Source: Massilia atriviolacea
Lineage (GTDB): Bacteria; Pseudomonadota; Gammaproteobacteria; Burkholderiales; Burkholderiaceae_D
Reading direction: 5' to 3'
DNA: 64,000 nt
Assembly (NCBI RefSeq): GCF_003953935.1
Contig: NZ_RXLQ01000012.1
Span: forward strand, 62,001-126,000
How positions within the stretch are numbered: position 1 is the stretch's first letter; each line of letters starts with the position of its first letter. This document shows positions 19,853-30,000 of this stretch, piece by piece. The notes beneath the pieces are model-generated. The model saw nothing but the letters and a program-made list of their open reading frames with translations. It made no database searches and was not told where the DNA came from. The position numbers and the translations under genes were made by a program.

Positions 19853-20590
19853 ATGCCCGAAGGACCTTCCCTCGTCATCCTGCGTGAAGAAACGACCGCC
19901 TTCGTCGGCAAGGAAATTGTCAGCGCGACAGGCAACGCCAAGACCGTCGACCTGCCCAGCCTGGCGGGGCAGACCATCGTGTCGCTGCGCAGCTGGGGCA
20001 AGCATTTCCTCATCGAATTGCCGCACACGGTGCTGCGCATCCACTTCCTGCTGTTCGGCAGCTACCGCATCAACCAGCGCAAGGATGCGCCGCCGCGCAT
20101 GGCGCTCGCCTTTGCCGACGGCAGCGAACTGAATTTCTACGCCTGTTCGGTCAAGCACATCGATCCCGACCTCGACACCAGCTACGACTGGGACGCCGAC
20201 ATCATGTCGCCCACCTGGGACGCGGCCAAGGCGCGCAAGAAACTGCGCGCCGCGCCCGCCATGCTGGCCTGCGACGCCCTGCTCGACCAGGCCATCTTCG
20301 CCGGCGTCGGCAACATCATCAAGAACGAAGTGCTGTTCAGGATCAGGCTGCATCCGCTTTCGGCCATCGGCGCGCTGCCGGCGCCCAAGCTGCGCGCCCT
20401 GGTCGAGCAAGCCCGTCAATACAGCATCGATTTCCTGGCATGGAAACAGCAAGGCGTGCTGAAACAACACTGGCTGGCGCACCGTAAAACCAGCTGTCCG
20501 CGCTGCGGCATTCCTTTTTCAAAAGGCAAGCTGGGCTTGACGAAACGGCGCGCCTTTTATTGCGAGCGATGCCAGAAACGCTACGGTTGA
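19853..20590 (+). CDS. Fpg/Nei family DNA glycosylase (endonuclease VIII-like)
   Basis: A 245-residue base-excision repair enzyme. It begins MPEGPS with the catalytic Pro2-Glu3. The core helix-two-turn-helix region reads DALLDQAIFAGVGNIIKNEV with the conserved GVGNI(Y/I)xxE-type motif. The C-terminal zinc finger has four cysteines as CPRCG ... CERC. Such enzymes remove oxidised bases and nick the strand by beta/delta elimination. Sequence alone does not settle whether it prefers oxidised pyrimidines (Nei) or 8-oxoguanine (Fpg). An AGGAGA ribosome-binding site lies 6 bp before the ATG. The next gene downstream is an unrelated response regulator. Confidence 0.9.
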   Translation: MPEGPSLVILREETTAFVGKEIVSATGNAKTVDLPSLAGQTIVSLRSWGKHFLIELPHTVLRIHFLLFGSYRINQRKDAPPRMALAFADGSELNFYACSVKHIDPDLDTSYDWDADIMSPTWDAAKARKKLRAAPAMLACDALLDQAIFAGVGNIIKNEVLFRIRLHPLSAIGALPAPKLRALVEQARQYSIDFLAWKQQGVLKQHWLAHRKTSCPRCGIPFSKGKLGLTKRRAFYCERCQKRYG

Positions 20591-20765
20591 GCGCCGGCGC
20601 GCGCCGGCCCTCGGCAAACTGCGCGCAATGTACGACAGGTTTTGTATTGCCGGTTGTTAATAGAGTGCAGTAGGTCTACAATCGAACCGTCCCCCCGCGC
20701 GTCACGGGCCGGCCTTGGGCTGTCGATGCGCTTGCCTCGCAACACACCGGTATCGGAATCCGTTC

Positions 20766-22271
20766 ATGTCATTCTTGTCATCCGCCACGCCCAAACTCGC
20801 CCCATGGAAAGTCCTGCTGGTCGATGACGAGCCCGACATCCACGACATTACCAAGCTGACCCTGAGCCGCTTCCGCCTGGACGGACGGGCGCTGACTTTC
20901 CTGCATGCCTACACCGGCGCCGAAGCGAAGGACGTGCTGGCGCGCGAAAGCGATATCGCGCTGGTATTCCTGGACGTGGTGATGGAAAACGACGACAGCG
21001 GCCTGGAAGTGGCGCGCTGGATGCGCGAAGACCTGGGCAACCAGTTCACCCGCATCGTGCTGCGCACCGGCCAGCCGGGCCAGGCGCCGGAAGAGCGCGT
21101 GATCGTCAACTACGATATCAACGATTACAAGGAAAAGACCGAGCTCGACCGCACCAAACTGTTCACCACCACCTTTGCCGCCCTGCGCGCCTACCGCGAC
21201 ATCATGAAGGTCGAGGAAGCGCGCCTGCTGCAAGCCAATTATCGCGAGGGGCTGGAGCGGGTGATCGCGGCCTCGGCGCATATCTTCCAGCAGCGCAACC
21301 TGAAAGACTTCGCCAGCGGCCTGCTGCAACAGGTCGTGGCCCTGCTGCGCCTGGAAAAGAGCATGCTGCTGCGCCTGTCGGGCGCCAGCGTCATCACCGG
21401 CGAAAGCGAATACGAAATCCTGGCCCAGATCGGCGACATCGGCGACACCATGCTCGGCCCCGAGCTGATGGCCCAGCTCGACGATGCGCGCAGCAACCGC
21501 ATCTCGCGCCTGCATGGCGATACCTTTGTCGGCTACTTCCCCAACAGCAGCGGCAAGGCTTCGCTGCTGGTGCTCAAGGGGGTGGAAGAAATCGCCGACA
21601 TCGATGCGCAATTGCTGGAAGTGTTCTGCTCGGGGGTGGCGATCGCCTTCGACAATATCTTGCTCACGCAAGAGATCACCGATACCCAGGCCGAGCTGAT
21701 CATGCGCCTGGGCGACGTGGTCGAATCGCGTTCGAACGAGGCCGGCAACCACGTGCGGCGCATGTCGCAGGTGTGCCACATGCTGGCGCAGGCGTCCGGC
21801 ATGCCGGAAGACGAGACGGCGGTGCTGATGCACGCCGCGCCCATGCACGATATCGGCAAGATCGCCACGCCGGACGCGGTGCTGCTCAAGCCCGGCAAGC
21901 TCACGCCCGAGGAATGGGACATCATGAAGCAGCATCCGACGGTGGGACTGTCGATCCTCGACGGATCCTCGCGCCCGATCCTGAAAGCGGCGGCGGTGAT
22001 CGCGCACCAGCACCACGAAAAATTCGACGGCAGCGGTTATCCACAAGGCTTGATGGGGCCGGACATCCATGTCTACGCGCGCATCGTGGCGGTGGCCGAC
22101 GTGTTCGACGCGCTCAGCCACAAGCGCTGCTACAAGGAAGCGTGGCCGGTGGACGAGGTGGTGGCGCACCTGCGCGAGGTATCCGGGCAGCACCTGGACC
22201 CGGTGTTCGTGGAACTGCTGATCGCCAATATCGATGCCGCGGTGGAGATCAACCGGCGCTGGCCCGACTGA
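20766..22271 (+). CDS. Response regulator with DUF3369 and HD-GYP domains
   Basis: A 501-residue cytoplasmic regulator. The receiver domain (about 14-140) has LLVDDEPDIHDI with phospho-acceptor Asp70 in LVFLDVVM. A GAF-like DUF3369 segment follows (about 150-310). The C-terminal HD-GYP phosphodiesterase domain has His361-Asp362 in MHDIGKIATPD and HHEKFDGSGYP (416-426). HD-GYP enzymes with this signature hydrolyse cyclic di-GMP. This combination is common in betaproteobacterial two-component systems. The GAF histidine kinase gene at 22407 faces it in convergent orientation and may supply the phosphate, though no operon joins them. Confidence 0.94.
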   Translation: MSFLSSATPKLAPWKVLLVDDEPDIHDITKLTLSRFRLDGRALTFLHAYTGAEAKDVLARESDIALVFLDVVMENDDSGLEVARWMREDLGNQFTRIVLRTGQPGQAPEERVIVNYDINDYKEKTELDRTKLFTTTFAALRAYRDIMKVEEARLLQANYREGLERVIAASAHIFQQRNLKDFASGLLQQVVALLRLEKSMLLRLSGASVITGESEYEILAQIGDIGDTMLGPELMAQLDDARSNRISRLHGDTFVGYFPNSSGKASLLVLKGVEEIADIDAQLLEVFCSGVAIAFDNILLTQEITDTQAELIMRLGDVVESRSNEAGNHVRRMSQVCHMLAQASGMPEDETAVLMHAAPMHDIGKIATPDAVLLKPGKLTPEEWDIMKQHPTVGLSILDGSSRPILKAAAVIAHQHHEKFDGSGYPQGLMGPDIHVYARIVAVADVFDALSHKRCYKEAWPVDEVVAHLREVSGQHLDPVFVELLIANIDAAVEINRRWPD

Positions 22272-22406
22272 GGCCAGCGGCCAGGCGCGGACCGGCCATG
22301 CTGACAGCGACATCGATTCACGAGGTCGAAATTTGCCTGGAAAGAATATTCGAAACAGGACGCAGCGCCGTTTTCCGACCCTGGGCGCGCGCATTCGATC
22401 GCGGCG

Positions 22407-24359
22407 CTAGAGCGCACCCGCCTGCTTGCGGCTCTGCGGAAAGCGCAGCAGGTAATGCAGCCCCGCTCCCGGCGCGCTGTCGACCTTGACCGACCCGCCG
22501 AGCGGCCCGGTGACCAGGTTGTACACGATATGCGCCCCCAGCCCGCTGCCGCCCTGCCCGCGCCGGGTCGTAAAAAACGGATCGAACAGTTTCCCCAGGG
22601 TTTCCTGGTCCATCCCCGCCCCGTCGTCGCGGTAATCGAAGCACACCTGCCCGCCGTCGAGCCGCACCGCGATGCGGATCACCCCGGCCTGCTCGCGCGT
22701 GTACCCATGCACCAGCGAATTGATCACCAGGTTGGTCACGATCTGCGACACCGCGCCCGGAAAACTCTCCAGCACCAGGTCGTCCGGACAATCGACCTCG
22801 ACCTTCACGGGCCGCCCCTTCAGGCGCGGCTGCAGCGACAGCAGCACCTCGTCCAGGTAGGTCTTCATGTTGAAGCTGCGGATATCGTCCGAGGACTGGT
22901 CCACCGCCACCTGCTTGAAGCTGCGCACCAGCGCCGCCGCGCGCTGGGTATTGGTGGTCATGATGCGCAGCGACTGGTCGATGATGTCGAAAAACTGTTC
23001 CAGGCTATCCTCGGTCATCGCGCCGGCCGCCAGTTCTTCGCGCGTGAGCTTGAGTTCCTGCACCAGGTGGCTGGTGGCCGTCACACAAATCCCCAGCGGC
23101 GTGTTGATCTCGTGCGCCACGCCCGCCACCAGCCGCCCCAGCGAGGCCAGTTTTTCCTGGCGCACCAGTTCCGACTGCGCATCGCGCAGCGCCGTCAATG
23201 CCGTGCTCAGGGCCGAGTTCTGCTGCTCCAGGCGCGCCTTGGCCAGCCGCACCGCGCGGTCGGCCTGCATGCGCGCGATCGCCACCGCCACATGGCTGGC
23301 CATGAACGCCAGCAATTCCAGGTCGGCCTCGTTGTACACGATGGCCGGATCGTAACTCTGCACGATGATCACGCCGTAGGGCTGGTCGTGCACCAGCATC
23401 GGCGCCCCCATCCAGCTGGCGATCTCGACACTGCCCAGCGGCTGCCCCATGCTGCGTTCGGCCACCAGGCGCGCGTAGCTGGCGGCGTCGTGCAGGCAGG
23501 CCTGCTTGCTGTCCAGCACATAGGAACTCATCCCCACGCCGTAGGCGAAGCGCTTGACCGGCGCCTCGGCGTGCTTCTGGTCGACAAAATAGGGAATGCT
23601 GAACTCGTTCGTCTCCGGGTGGTACAGGGCGATCAGGAAGTTTTCGGCAACGATCAGCTCGCTGATGATGTTGTGCAGATTACTCGACAACATCTCCGCG
23701 TCGACCGCCGAAGCCGACAGGTTGGCGATTTCGTACAGCGCATGCTGGACCGCTTCGGCGCGGCGCCGCTCGGCCACCTCGTGCGCCAGCAGGGCCGTGC
23801 GTTCCTGCACCGCGCGCTCCAGCCGGTCCACGCTCTGCATGCCTTGCAGCGCATTCGACACATGGTTGGCGATCAGCGCAAACAGGGCCTGGTCTTCCTC
23901 GCTGTAGGTGTGGGCGCGGCTGTAGCTTTGCAGCACGATGGCGCCCAGCGCCTGGTGTTGATGGTCGAGCAAGGGGCAGCCCATCCACTGCTCGGCGCGC
24001 GTGCCGCGTCCCCAGGCATGGCCGTCGACCTCGTGGCGCGCGCTCTCGTCGCCCGTCATCACCAGATGGCGCCGGTTCATGATGACCCAGGCCGTGGGCG
24101 ACTGCTCGGGCGAGGCCAGGCGCAGCTTTTCCTCGGGATCGGGGGCGGGGTCGCGCTCGTCGACGTAGTAGACGAAGCGCACCGTGTTCTCGTCGCGGTC
24201 GCTCAGCGCCACATAGAAATTGGCCGCATACATGATGCGGCCCAGCGCCCGGTGCACCGCCGCCACGAACTCGGTGATGTCGGTGCACCCCGTCGAGATC
24301 TGTCCGATGCCCAGCAGCATGGCCTGGACAGCTTCCAGACGGTCGAGACGGCTTTCCAT
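22407..24359 (-). CDS. Histidine kinase with two GAF domains
   Basis: A 650-residue soluble sensor kinase without membrane segments. Two GAF domains (about 10-175 and 205-365) each have the NFYVALSDRDE / NFLIALYHPET core and SWMGAPM or QWMGCPL motifs. A helix (about 370-405) leads to the HisKA-type dimerisation domain with phospho-acceptor His416 in GVAHEINTPLGICV. The ATPase domain (about 520-645) shows NLVINSLVHG (N box), DDGAGMD (G1) and GGSGLGAHIVYNLV (G2). Tandem GAFs suggest sensing of a small soluble ligand or redox state. It converges on the HD-GYP response regulator, a plausible partner. Confidence 0.93.
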   Translation of the reverse strand: MESRLDRLEAVQAMLLGIGQISTGCTDITEFVAAVHRALGRIMYAANFYVALSDRDENTVRFVYYVDERDPAPDPEEKLRLASPEQSPTAWVIMNRRHLVMTGDESARHEVDGHAWGRGTRAEQWMGCPLLDHQHQALGAIVLQSYSRAHTYSEEDQALFALIANHVSNALQGMQSVDRLERAVQERTALLAHEVAERRRAEAVQHALYEIANLSASAVDAEMLSSNLHNIISELIVAENFLIALYHPETNEFSIPYFVDQKHAEAPVKRFAYGVGMSSYVLDSKQACLHDAASYARLVAERSMGQPLGSVEIASWMGAPMLVHDQPYGVIIVQSYDPAIVYNEADLELLAFMASHVAVAIARMQADRAVRLAKARLEQQNSALSTALTALRDAQSELVRQEKLASLGRLVAGVAHEINTPLGICVTATSHLVQELKLTREELAAGAMTEDSLEQFFDIIDQSLRIMTTNTQRAAALVRSFKQVAVDQSSDDIRSFNMKTYLDEVLLSLQPRLKGRPVKVEVDCPDDLVLESFPGAVSQIVTNLVINSLVHGYTREQAGVIRIAVRLDGGQVCFDYRDDGAGMDQETLGKLFDPFFTTRRGQGGSGLGAHIVYNLVTGPLGGSVKVDSAPGAGLHYLLRFPQSRKQAGAL

Positions 24360-24400
24360 CGCATTTCCCTATAATAGTGCGCTAGGGAAATACTAGCAGT

Positions 24401-24901
24401 TCAGGCCGGGTTGCGGAAGTCGTTTTCGATCCAGGCTGTTGCGCTGGCGGGGCTTAATTTGAAGCTGGCGGAGGTGCGCACCTGGGCGATCCGTTCGCCG
24501 TCCTGGTCGATGGCGGCCAGCAGCGCGTAGGGATGCTCGTCGTCCGGCACGATATCGAGCGTGACCTTGATGTCGGCGCCCTCGTGCCACACCGTCGTGC
24601 TCTTGTGCAGCATGGCGTGCAGTTGCTGCTCGTGGCGGCGCAGCACTTCGGCGGCGGTCTTGACCAGGGTGTTGAAGGCGCTGGTGTCGAGCGGCTTGGG
24701 ATTCTTCTTATCGCGTCCCATGGTCCACGGGCCGACCAGCGCCGGTTCCGGCTCGCCATCCTTGATCATGGCCACCGCCCAGCCTTCGTCATCGTCGTTC
24801 TTGATCACGCGCGCGGTCCAGCCATTGCCTTTCCACAGGCGCGGCTCTTGCACGGGCGCATCGTCGTCCTGGGGGATGTCTTCGGAGAATTCTTCTGTCA
24901 T
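24401..24901 (-). CDS. Conserved-looking hypothetical cytoplasmic protein
   Basis: A 166-residue acidic protein beginning MTEEFSEDIPQDDDAPVQEP, without signal peptide or membrane helix. It has two recognisable halves: WKGNGWTARVIKNDDDEGWA, then KTAAEVLRRHEQQLHAML and TVWHEGADIKVTLDIVPDD. I do not recognise the family. The codon usage matches its neighbours, so it is probably a real gene. The start has a ribosome-binding-site-like GGAATGCGACCCC region, which is weak. The two flanking genes point away from or along it without a tight link. Confidence 0.7.
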   Translation of the reverse strand: MTEEFSEDIPQDDDAPVQEPRLWKGNGWTARVIKNDDDEGWAVAMIKDGEPEPALVGPWTMGRDKKNPKPLDTSAFNTLVKTAAEVLRRHEQQLHAMLHKSTTVWHEGADIKVTLDIVPDDEHPYALLAAIDQDGERIAQVRTSASFKLSPASATAWIENDFRNPA

Positions 24902-25117
24902 GGGGTCGCATTCCTGGAGCGGGCGTGGCCCGAAAGGAGAATGATAGTCGAATTCGCCCCATCCCACAGCGCCCGGCGCCCGCTCGAAAAGCCGGGCCGC
25001 GAAGATTAGAGTCCATCCTCTAATTGCCTGTTGGCATTGCCTTTGAAATAACGTTACTATCGGCGCGCGCCTCTTTTTATTGCACCGCAGCATCCCCTCG
25101 CAGTTTACAGGTATCCC

Positions 25118-26146
25118 ATGATCGCCCGTCACCTTCGCCTCGCCGCCGCCATCGCCGCCACCGTGTTTGCCACGCAAGCCGCCGCCACCCCGCTCAGCTC
25201 GCAGCAAATCTTGCACGAATTCAATGCCGTGGTGCTGACCGACCTGCGCTCGCAATCCCATGTCGACGGCCGCACCTGGGTCGGCGGCACGGCCAGCGGC
25301 GGCGACTACGCCCAGCACGCGAACGACATGCCGGGCTCGAGGTACGCCGGCCTGACCGTCATGGGCGATGCGCGCGAGGTGAAAATCAATGCCGGCGGCG
25401 CCGTCATCGGCGGCAACCTGAGCGGCTCGACGATCAATTCCGGCAGCGGCGTGATCTATGGCGACGTCCTCAACAGCAACCTCAACGGCGCGGCCTGGGT
25501 CGGCGGCAGCGTCAAGGGCAGCAACACGAACGGCGGGCGCCTGCCCGCGCTCGACGCCGCCATGCAGGGCACTGCCGATGCCGCGCGCTCGACCGATTTC
25601 CCGGCCAGCCTGGGCGCGCTGTCGGCCAGCCTGGGCCGGATGAGCGGCACCGGCAGCACGGTCGCCTTCAACGGTGCCGGCAAGGCCACCTTCAAGGCCG
25701 TGGCCAACGCCAACGGGGTCGCGGTATTCAACCTGATCGACGCCGGCGTGTTCAAGGCCAGCGAGTTCGAGTTCCACCTGGGCGACGCCACCACCGTGAT
25801 CCTGAACGCCAGCGACGCCAGCGCCACCATCGGCGCCAACTTCCTGGGCAGCTCCGCGCAATCGCTTGGCAGCAAGCTGATCTGGAACTTCCAGCATGCC
25901 ACCAGCATCACCACCAACAATCTGTTCGGCGGCGCCATCCTGGCGCCCCTGGCGCACCTGACCAACAATCAGAACATCGAGGGCGGCGTGTACGTCAGGT
26001 CGCTCGACCAGCACGGCGAGCTGCACCTGCAAGCCTTCGACGGCCATCTCGATCCGGGACCGTCGCCGGTAGCGGAGCCGGGCACCGCGGCCCTGCTGGC
26101 GGCGGGCGCGCTGATGCTGCTCCTGGCGCGCCGCCGCACTGCCTGA
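25118..26146 (+). CDS. Choice-of-anchor A family protein with PEP-CTERM-like tail
   Basis: A 342-residue exported protein. After the signal peptide (about 1-22, ATQAAA-T), the body matches the choice-of-anchor A family: FNAVVLTDLRSQSHVDGRTW, then VGGTASGGDY, VIGGNLSGSTINSG and NLFGGAILAPLAHLTNNQNI, with the GGAILAPxA signature. The tail is VAEPGTAALLAAGALMLLL followed by ARRRTA, a hydrophobic helix and Arg-rich end as in PEP-CTERM signals but with AEP instead of PEP. Such proteins are surface or matrix proteins sorted by exosortase. A terminator follows the stop codon. Confidence 0.9.
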   Translation: MIARHLRLAAAIAATVFATQAAATPLSSQQILHEFNAVVLTDLRSQSHVDGRTWVGGTASGGDYAQHANDMPGSRYAGLTVMGDAREVKINAGGAVIGGNLSGSTINSGSGVIYGDVLNSNLNGAAWVGGSVKGSNTNGGRLPALDAAMQGTADAARSTDFPASLGALSASLGRMSGTGSTVAFNGAGKATFKAVANANGVAVFNLIDAGVFKASEFEFHLGDATTVILNASDASATIGANFLGSSAQSLGSKLIWNFQHATSITTNNLFGGAILAPLAHLTNNQNIEGGVYVRSLDQHGELHLQAFDGHLDPGPSPVAEPGTAALLAAGALMLLLARRRTA

Positions 26147-26165
26147 ATCGCTGGCGCAGCAAGAC

Positions 26166-26195
26166 AAAGCCCACCTGTTCCGGTGGGCTTTTTTT
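26166..26195. terminator. Hairpin terminator between convergent genes
   Basis: AAAGCCCACC and GGTGGGCTTT form a 10-bp stem closed by a TGTTCC loop, followed by a run of T residues on the plus strand. It ends transcripts of the choice-of-anchor A gene and overlaps the stop codon of the small gene on the opposite strand. Confidence 0.85.
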
Positions 26196-26439
26196 ATGCG
26201 AACCGCGGGCGCGGCGGCGCGGGCGGCTGCAGCGGCGGACCGGGTGGAGGAATGCGCGGATCGATGGCCGGCGCCGGCGTGCCGTAGTTGTAAGGATTGA
26301 TGATGATCGGTGGAATGGCCGGAGGCGCCGACGGCGGCCCCTTGGGACCGCCACCCGAGAGCAGGATGCGCAACTGGCGCGCCACCAAGCCGCCCGCCGC
26401 CAGCGCCCACCGGTCTCCTGAATAGTGAACAAATTCCAT
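26194..26439 (-). CDS. Small proline-rich protein, unknown function
   Basis: An 81-residue frame starting MEFVHYSGDRWALAAGGLVA, followed by a short basic part and a tail rich in Pro and Gly (GGGPKGPPSAPPAIPPIIIN, then PPPGPPLQPPAPPRPRFA). The ATG at 26437-26439 is chosen because GGGAG lies 6 bp before it. The short aromatic/hydrophobic N-terminus followed by a Pro-rich tail gives no family that I recognise. The good ribosome-binding site and bordering terminator favour a real small gene; the short length leaves doubt. Confidence 0.55.
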   Translation of the reverse strand: MEFVHYSGDRWALAAGGLVARQLRILLSGGGPKGPPSAPPAIPPIIINPYNYGTPAPAIDPRIPPPGPPLQPPAPPRPRFA

Positions 26440-26658
26440 AAGCATCTCCCTGCGACAGAGCATTCAGTATAGGCAATAAGAGCGCATTTTCAAGGTGAAA
26501 AATTGCGTTTTCGGTAAGCCGGCGCCGGCACCGCCCCCAGCCCCGTCCACCCCGCCGAAAATGCAGTCTGTCGCATGCGCATGGCGGCGCGGCTGGCGCG
26601 CAGCTACAGTGCAAGCGTCCCAACCGACATTCACGTCAACCCGACCGAGGCCATCGCC

Positions 26659-27036
26659 ATGAAAAAATTCGCTCCCCTGCTGCTGCTGTTCCTGTTCGCC
26701 GTGCTGGCCTGGGAGGCCGTGGCCGGCGCTTCCGGCATGTCCGTCCATCTCGATGGCGAGCACATCGACGGCCCGCTCGGCGTGCTGTTCGCCGGCGGCG
26801 GCCTGCTGATCGCGGCCATCGTCATGCTGTTCGTGGGCCTGCTGCTGGCGGTGCTGTTCGCCGGCCTGGGGGTGCTGGCGGTGGGCGCCCTGGTGCTGGC
26901 CCTGGCGTTCGTCGGCCTGCTGGTCTCGCCCCTGCTGCTGCCGCTGGCCGTGGTGCTGGCCGTGCTCTGGTACCTGGCGCGCGACGGCCGCAAACAGCGC
27001 GCCCACGGCGCGCAGCAGGACGCCCTCAAGCCCTGA
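26659..27036 (+). CDS. Small integral membrane protein
   Basis: A 125-residue protein. The start MKKFAPLLLLFLFAVLAWEA looks like a signal anchor. After a short polar stretch containing SVHLDGEHIDG, there are two or three further hydrophobic segments (about 45-65, 66-90 and 90-108), and the C-terminus is basic. Family unknown to me. The ATG at 26659 is in frame with earlier codons, but the hydrophobic start fits best here. Its last 11 bases overlap the 3' end of the convergent GGDEF gene. Confidence 0.7.
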   Translation: MKKFAPLLLLFLFAVLAWEAVAGASGMSVHLDGEHIDGPLGVLFAGGGLLIAAIVMLFVGLLLAVLFAGLGVLAVGALVLALAFVGLLVSPLLLPLAVVLAVLWYLARDGRKQRAHGAQQDALKP

Positions 27037-30000
27037 GACTGAGGGCGGCCGCCTCGGCGTGCTCGCACACGCGGTTGCGGCCGTCCGCCTTGGCGCGGTA
27101 GAGCGCCTTGTCGGCCCGCACCAGGACCGCGTCCGGGCCGCTGTCGCCGGTGTCGATGGTGGCAATGCCGATACTGACCGTGATCGCAATGTGGCGGCCA
27201 TCGCCGTCGAGCGGAGTCTCGGCCACGCTCTGGCGCAGGCGCTCCGCATACTGGCGCGCCGCCGCGCCGCCGGTCCCCGGCAGCAGGATCGCAAACTCTT
27301 CCCCGCCGACCCGGCCCAGGGTATCGATCTTGCGCTGGCTCGAGCGCATCAGCGCCGCCATGTGGCGCAGCACGGCGTCGCCCACCGCATGCCCGTGCAC
27401 GTCGTTGACGCGCTTGAAATGGTCGATGTCGAGCATCAGCACCGAAGCGCAGTCGTCCACGCTGCGCTGCAGGCGCGCGAACTGGTCGTCCAGGCGCGCC
27501 ATGAACACGCGCCGGTTCGGCAGCCCGGTCAGGAAATCGGTGCTGGCCAGCGCCTGCAATTCGTCGTCCATCCGCTTGCGCTCGGTGATGTCGACCGTCG
27601 AGGCGATCACGAAGTCGAGCGACTGGGCGTGGCCGGGCATCACCAGCAAGGTCAGTTCGTGCTGGCGCGCCACCCCGTCGAGCCGCAGGAAACTGCTTTC
27701 GCATTCGTGGAACAGGGCCCCGCCGGTCAGCGCCGCCAGCGCGTCGATGAAGGCGCCGCTGGCCGGGCCGCCGAAGTTCTGCGCCAGGGTCAGCGCGCCC
27801 GGCTCCTTGGCGGCGGCGCCCACGTGCACCAGCGCGGCGCCGTTGACATCGGTGATGCGCACCAGCGCCGCCAGGCGCTCGGCCTCCTCGGGGTGCGCGC
27901 GCAGCCACGGCCCCAGCTCCGCCACCCCGTTCGCCTTCAGGCGCGCCACGGCCTCGCGCGCGCCCGACCAGTCCTGTTCCCACAGCGCCACCGGCGCGTT
28001 GTCGTACAGGCTGCGAAAACGCTCCTCGCCCACCCGCAGCGCCTGCGCGGCCTGGGCCTGTTCCAGCGCGATCCCGGCCAGCTGCGCGGCCTGCTCGATC
28101 AGCACCACGTGCGCCGCGCTCGGGTAATGCGGGTTGCGGTGGTAGATCGCGAAGGTGCCCAGCACCCGTCCGGACGCGCCGCGGATCGGCTCCGACCAGC
28201 TCGACGCCAGCTGGGCGCGCGCGGCCACCTCGCGGTAGCCGGCCCAGTCGGGATGGGTCTGGATATCCTCGACGATCACGCGCTGGCCGCTGGCGGCGGC
28301 CGTGCCGCACGAGCCGCTGCCGAGCGTGGCCGGCAAGCCGTCGACGGCGGCGTTGTAAAAGGCCGGCAGGCTGGGCGCGGCCCCGGTATGCAGGAAGCGC
28401 CCCTCGGCGTCGAGCAGCAGGATCGCGCACAGCATGCCCGGATTGGTCGACTCCACCCCCAGCACCACCGCGCCCAGCACCGCCTGCAGCGGGGCGCCGT
28501 GGGCCAGCAGTTCGAGCACGTGGCGGTGGGCGCGCTCGCGCTGTTCGATCTGCTTGCGTTCGGTGATGTCGCGGAACGACCACAGGCGCGCGCCTTCCTG
28601 CCCCAGCCATACCGGACGGGTCAGTTGCTCGATGAAGCGCCCGTCTTTCAGGCGCAGCAGTTCGCGGTGTTCTTCGTGCGCCTCGAGCCGCAGCGAGCGG
28701 CTGTACACCAGCGGGCCGGTGTGCACCAGCTGCGCCAGCAGGTGCGCCACCACGGCGCTGTCGTCGCCGGCCAGGTCGAGTTCGGCGGGCACGCGCCACA
28801 AGGTGCGGAAGCGCTGGTTCGAGGCCAGGATCCGGCGGTCGCCATTGTCGACCAGGATGGCGTCGAAGGTCGAATCGAGGATGCTGCGCATCATGGCCTG
28901 GGCCCGCTGCGCCGAGTCCGCCAGCGCCTCCAGGCGCTGGCGGCCTGCGGTCAGTTCGCCGGTCAGCGCCAGCGACTTGCGCAGCGCCCGTCCGGCCATG
29001 GCGCTGCTGCGCGCCAGCATCCAGGTCAGTATGCTCAGCAGCAGCGTCACCGCCAGGCCGAGCGTGAGCACCACGCGCGGCGCGCCGTGGCGCTGTTCGT
29101 CGCCGTAGCCGGGCCGCGCGCCGATCGCCAGGGTCCAGCGCCGCCCGGCGATGCCGATGCGCTGCTCGGTGCGCAACCCGCCCGCGCCAGGCGCGTCCGG
29201 GACGTCCGGCGCACCGGCCTCGTCGCCGGCCGCCATGCGCGCCGCCGGATCGATCTCGTTGCCGTCGTAGACGGCCACCAGCAGCCCGGCCGCGCGCCCG
29301 CCGCCCACGTTGGCCATCAGGTCTTCCATGACGAAGGGAGCGTAGACCCAGCCGCGCAGCAGGTCGCGCCGCTGCTCGGCATGGTCCGGCGCCTTGCGCC
29401 CGATGTACACCGGCAGGGCAATGAGCACGCCGTCGGACGCCGTCCCGCCGCGTTCGCGCGCCACCGTGCTCTTGCCCGACATGGCGGGCTGGCCGCTGTC
29501 GCGCGCCTGTTCCAGCATGGCGCGCAGCGGCGCTTCGGCCAGCATGTCATGCCCCAGCGCGCGCAGGCGGGCGCCGGAAAACGACTCCATGTACAGCAGC
29601 GGGGCGTAGGCGGCGCGCGTGCCGGGCGGACTGATCGCATAGTCGGGAAAGCCGCTGGCGCGCACCTGCGCCAGGTGGGCGGCGCGCCCGGCTTCGCCCA
29701 GCGCGGCGATGTAGCCCACCCCTTTCATGCCCGGATACTCGGCGTCGGCATGCTGGGCGCGCACGAAATCGGTGAATTCCTGGCGCGTGACCTCGTCGGA
29801 ACTGTTGAACAGGCCCTGCACCCCGCGCAGCGACTGGATGTGCGCCGCCATGCGCAGCGCCAGCTGGTTGACCACGTCGCGCGCGGCGAACTCGAAACCG
29901 GTGCGCAGCTCGCGCTCGGCGTCGCGCCGCGCCGCTTCCCACAGCTGCCAGGTCAGCGCCAGGCACAGCGTCATCACCAGCGCCGCCAGCGCGGCGGCGC

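Noticed and set aside
20594-20612. GCCGGCGCGCGCCGGC palindrome after the glycosylase gene, as a terminator
   Set aside because: It is a strong dyad but has no T run on either side and may be only GC-rich sequence.
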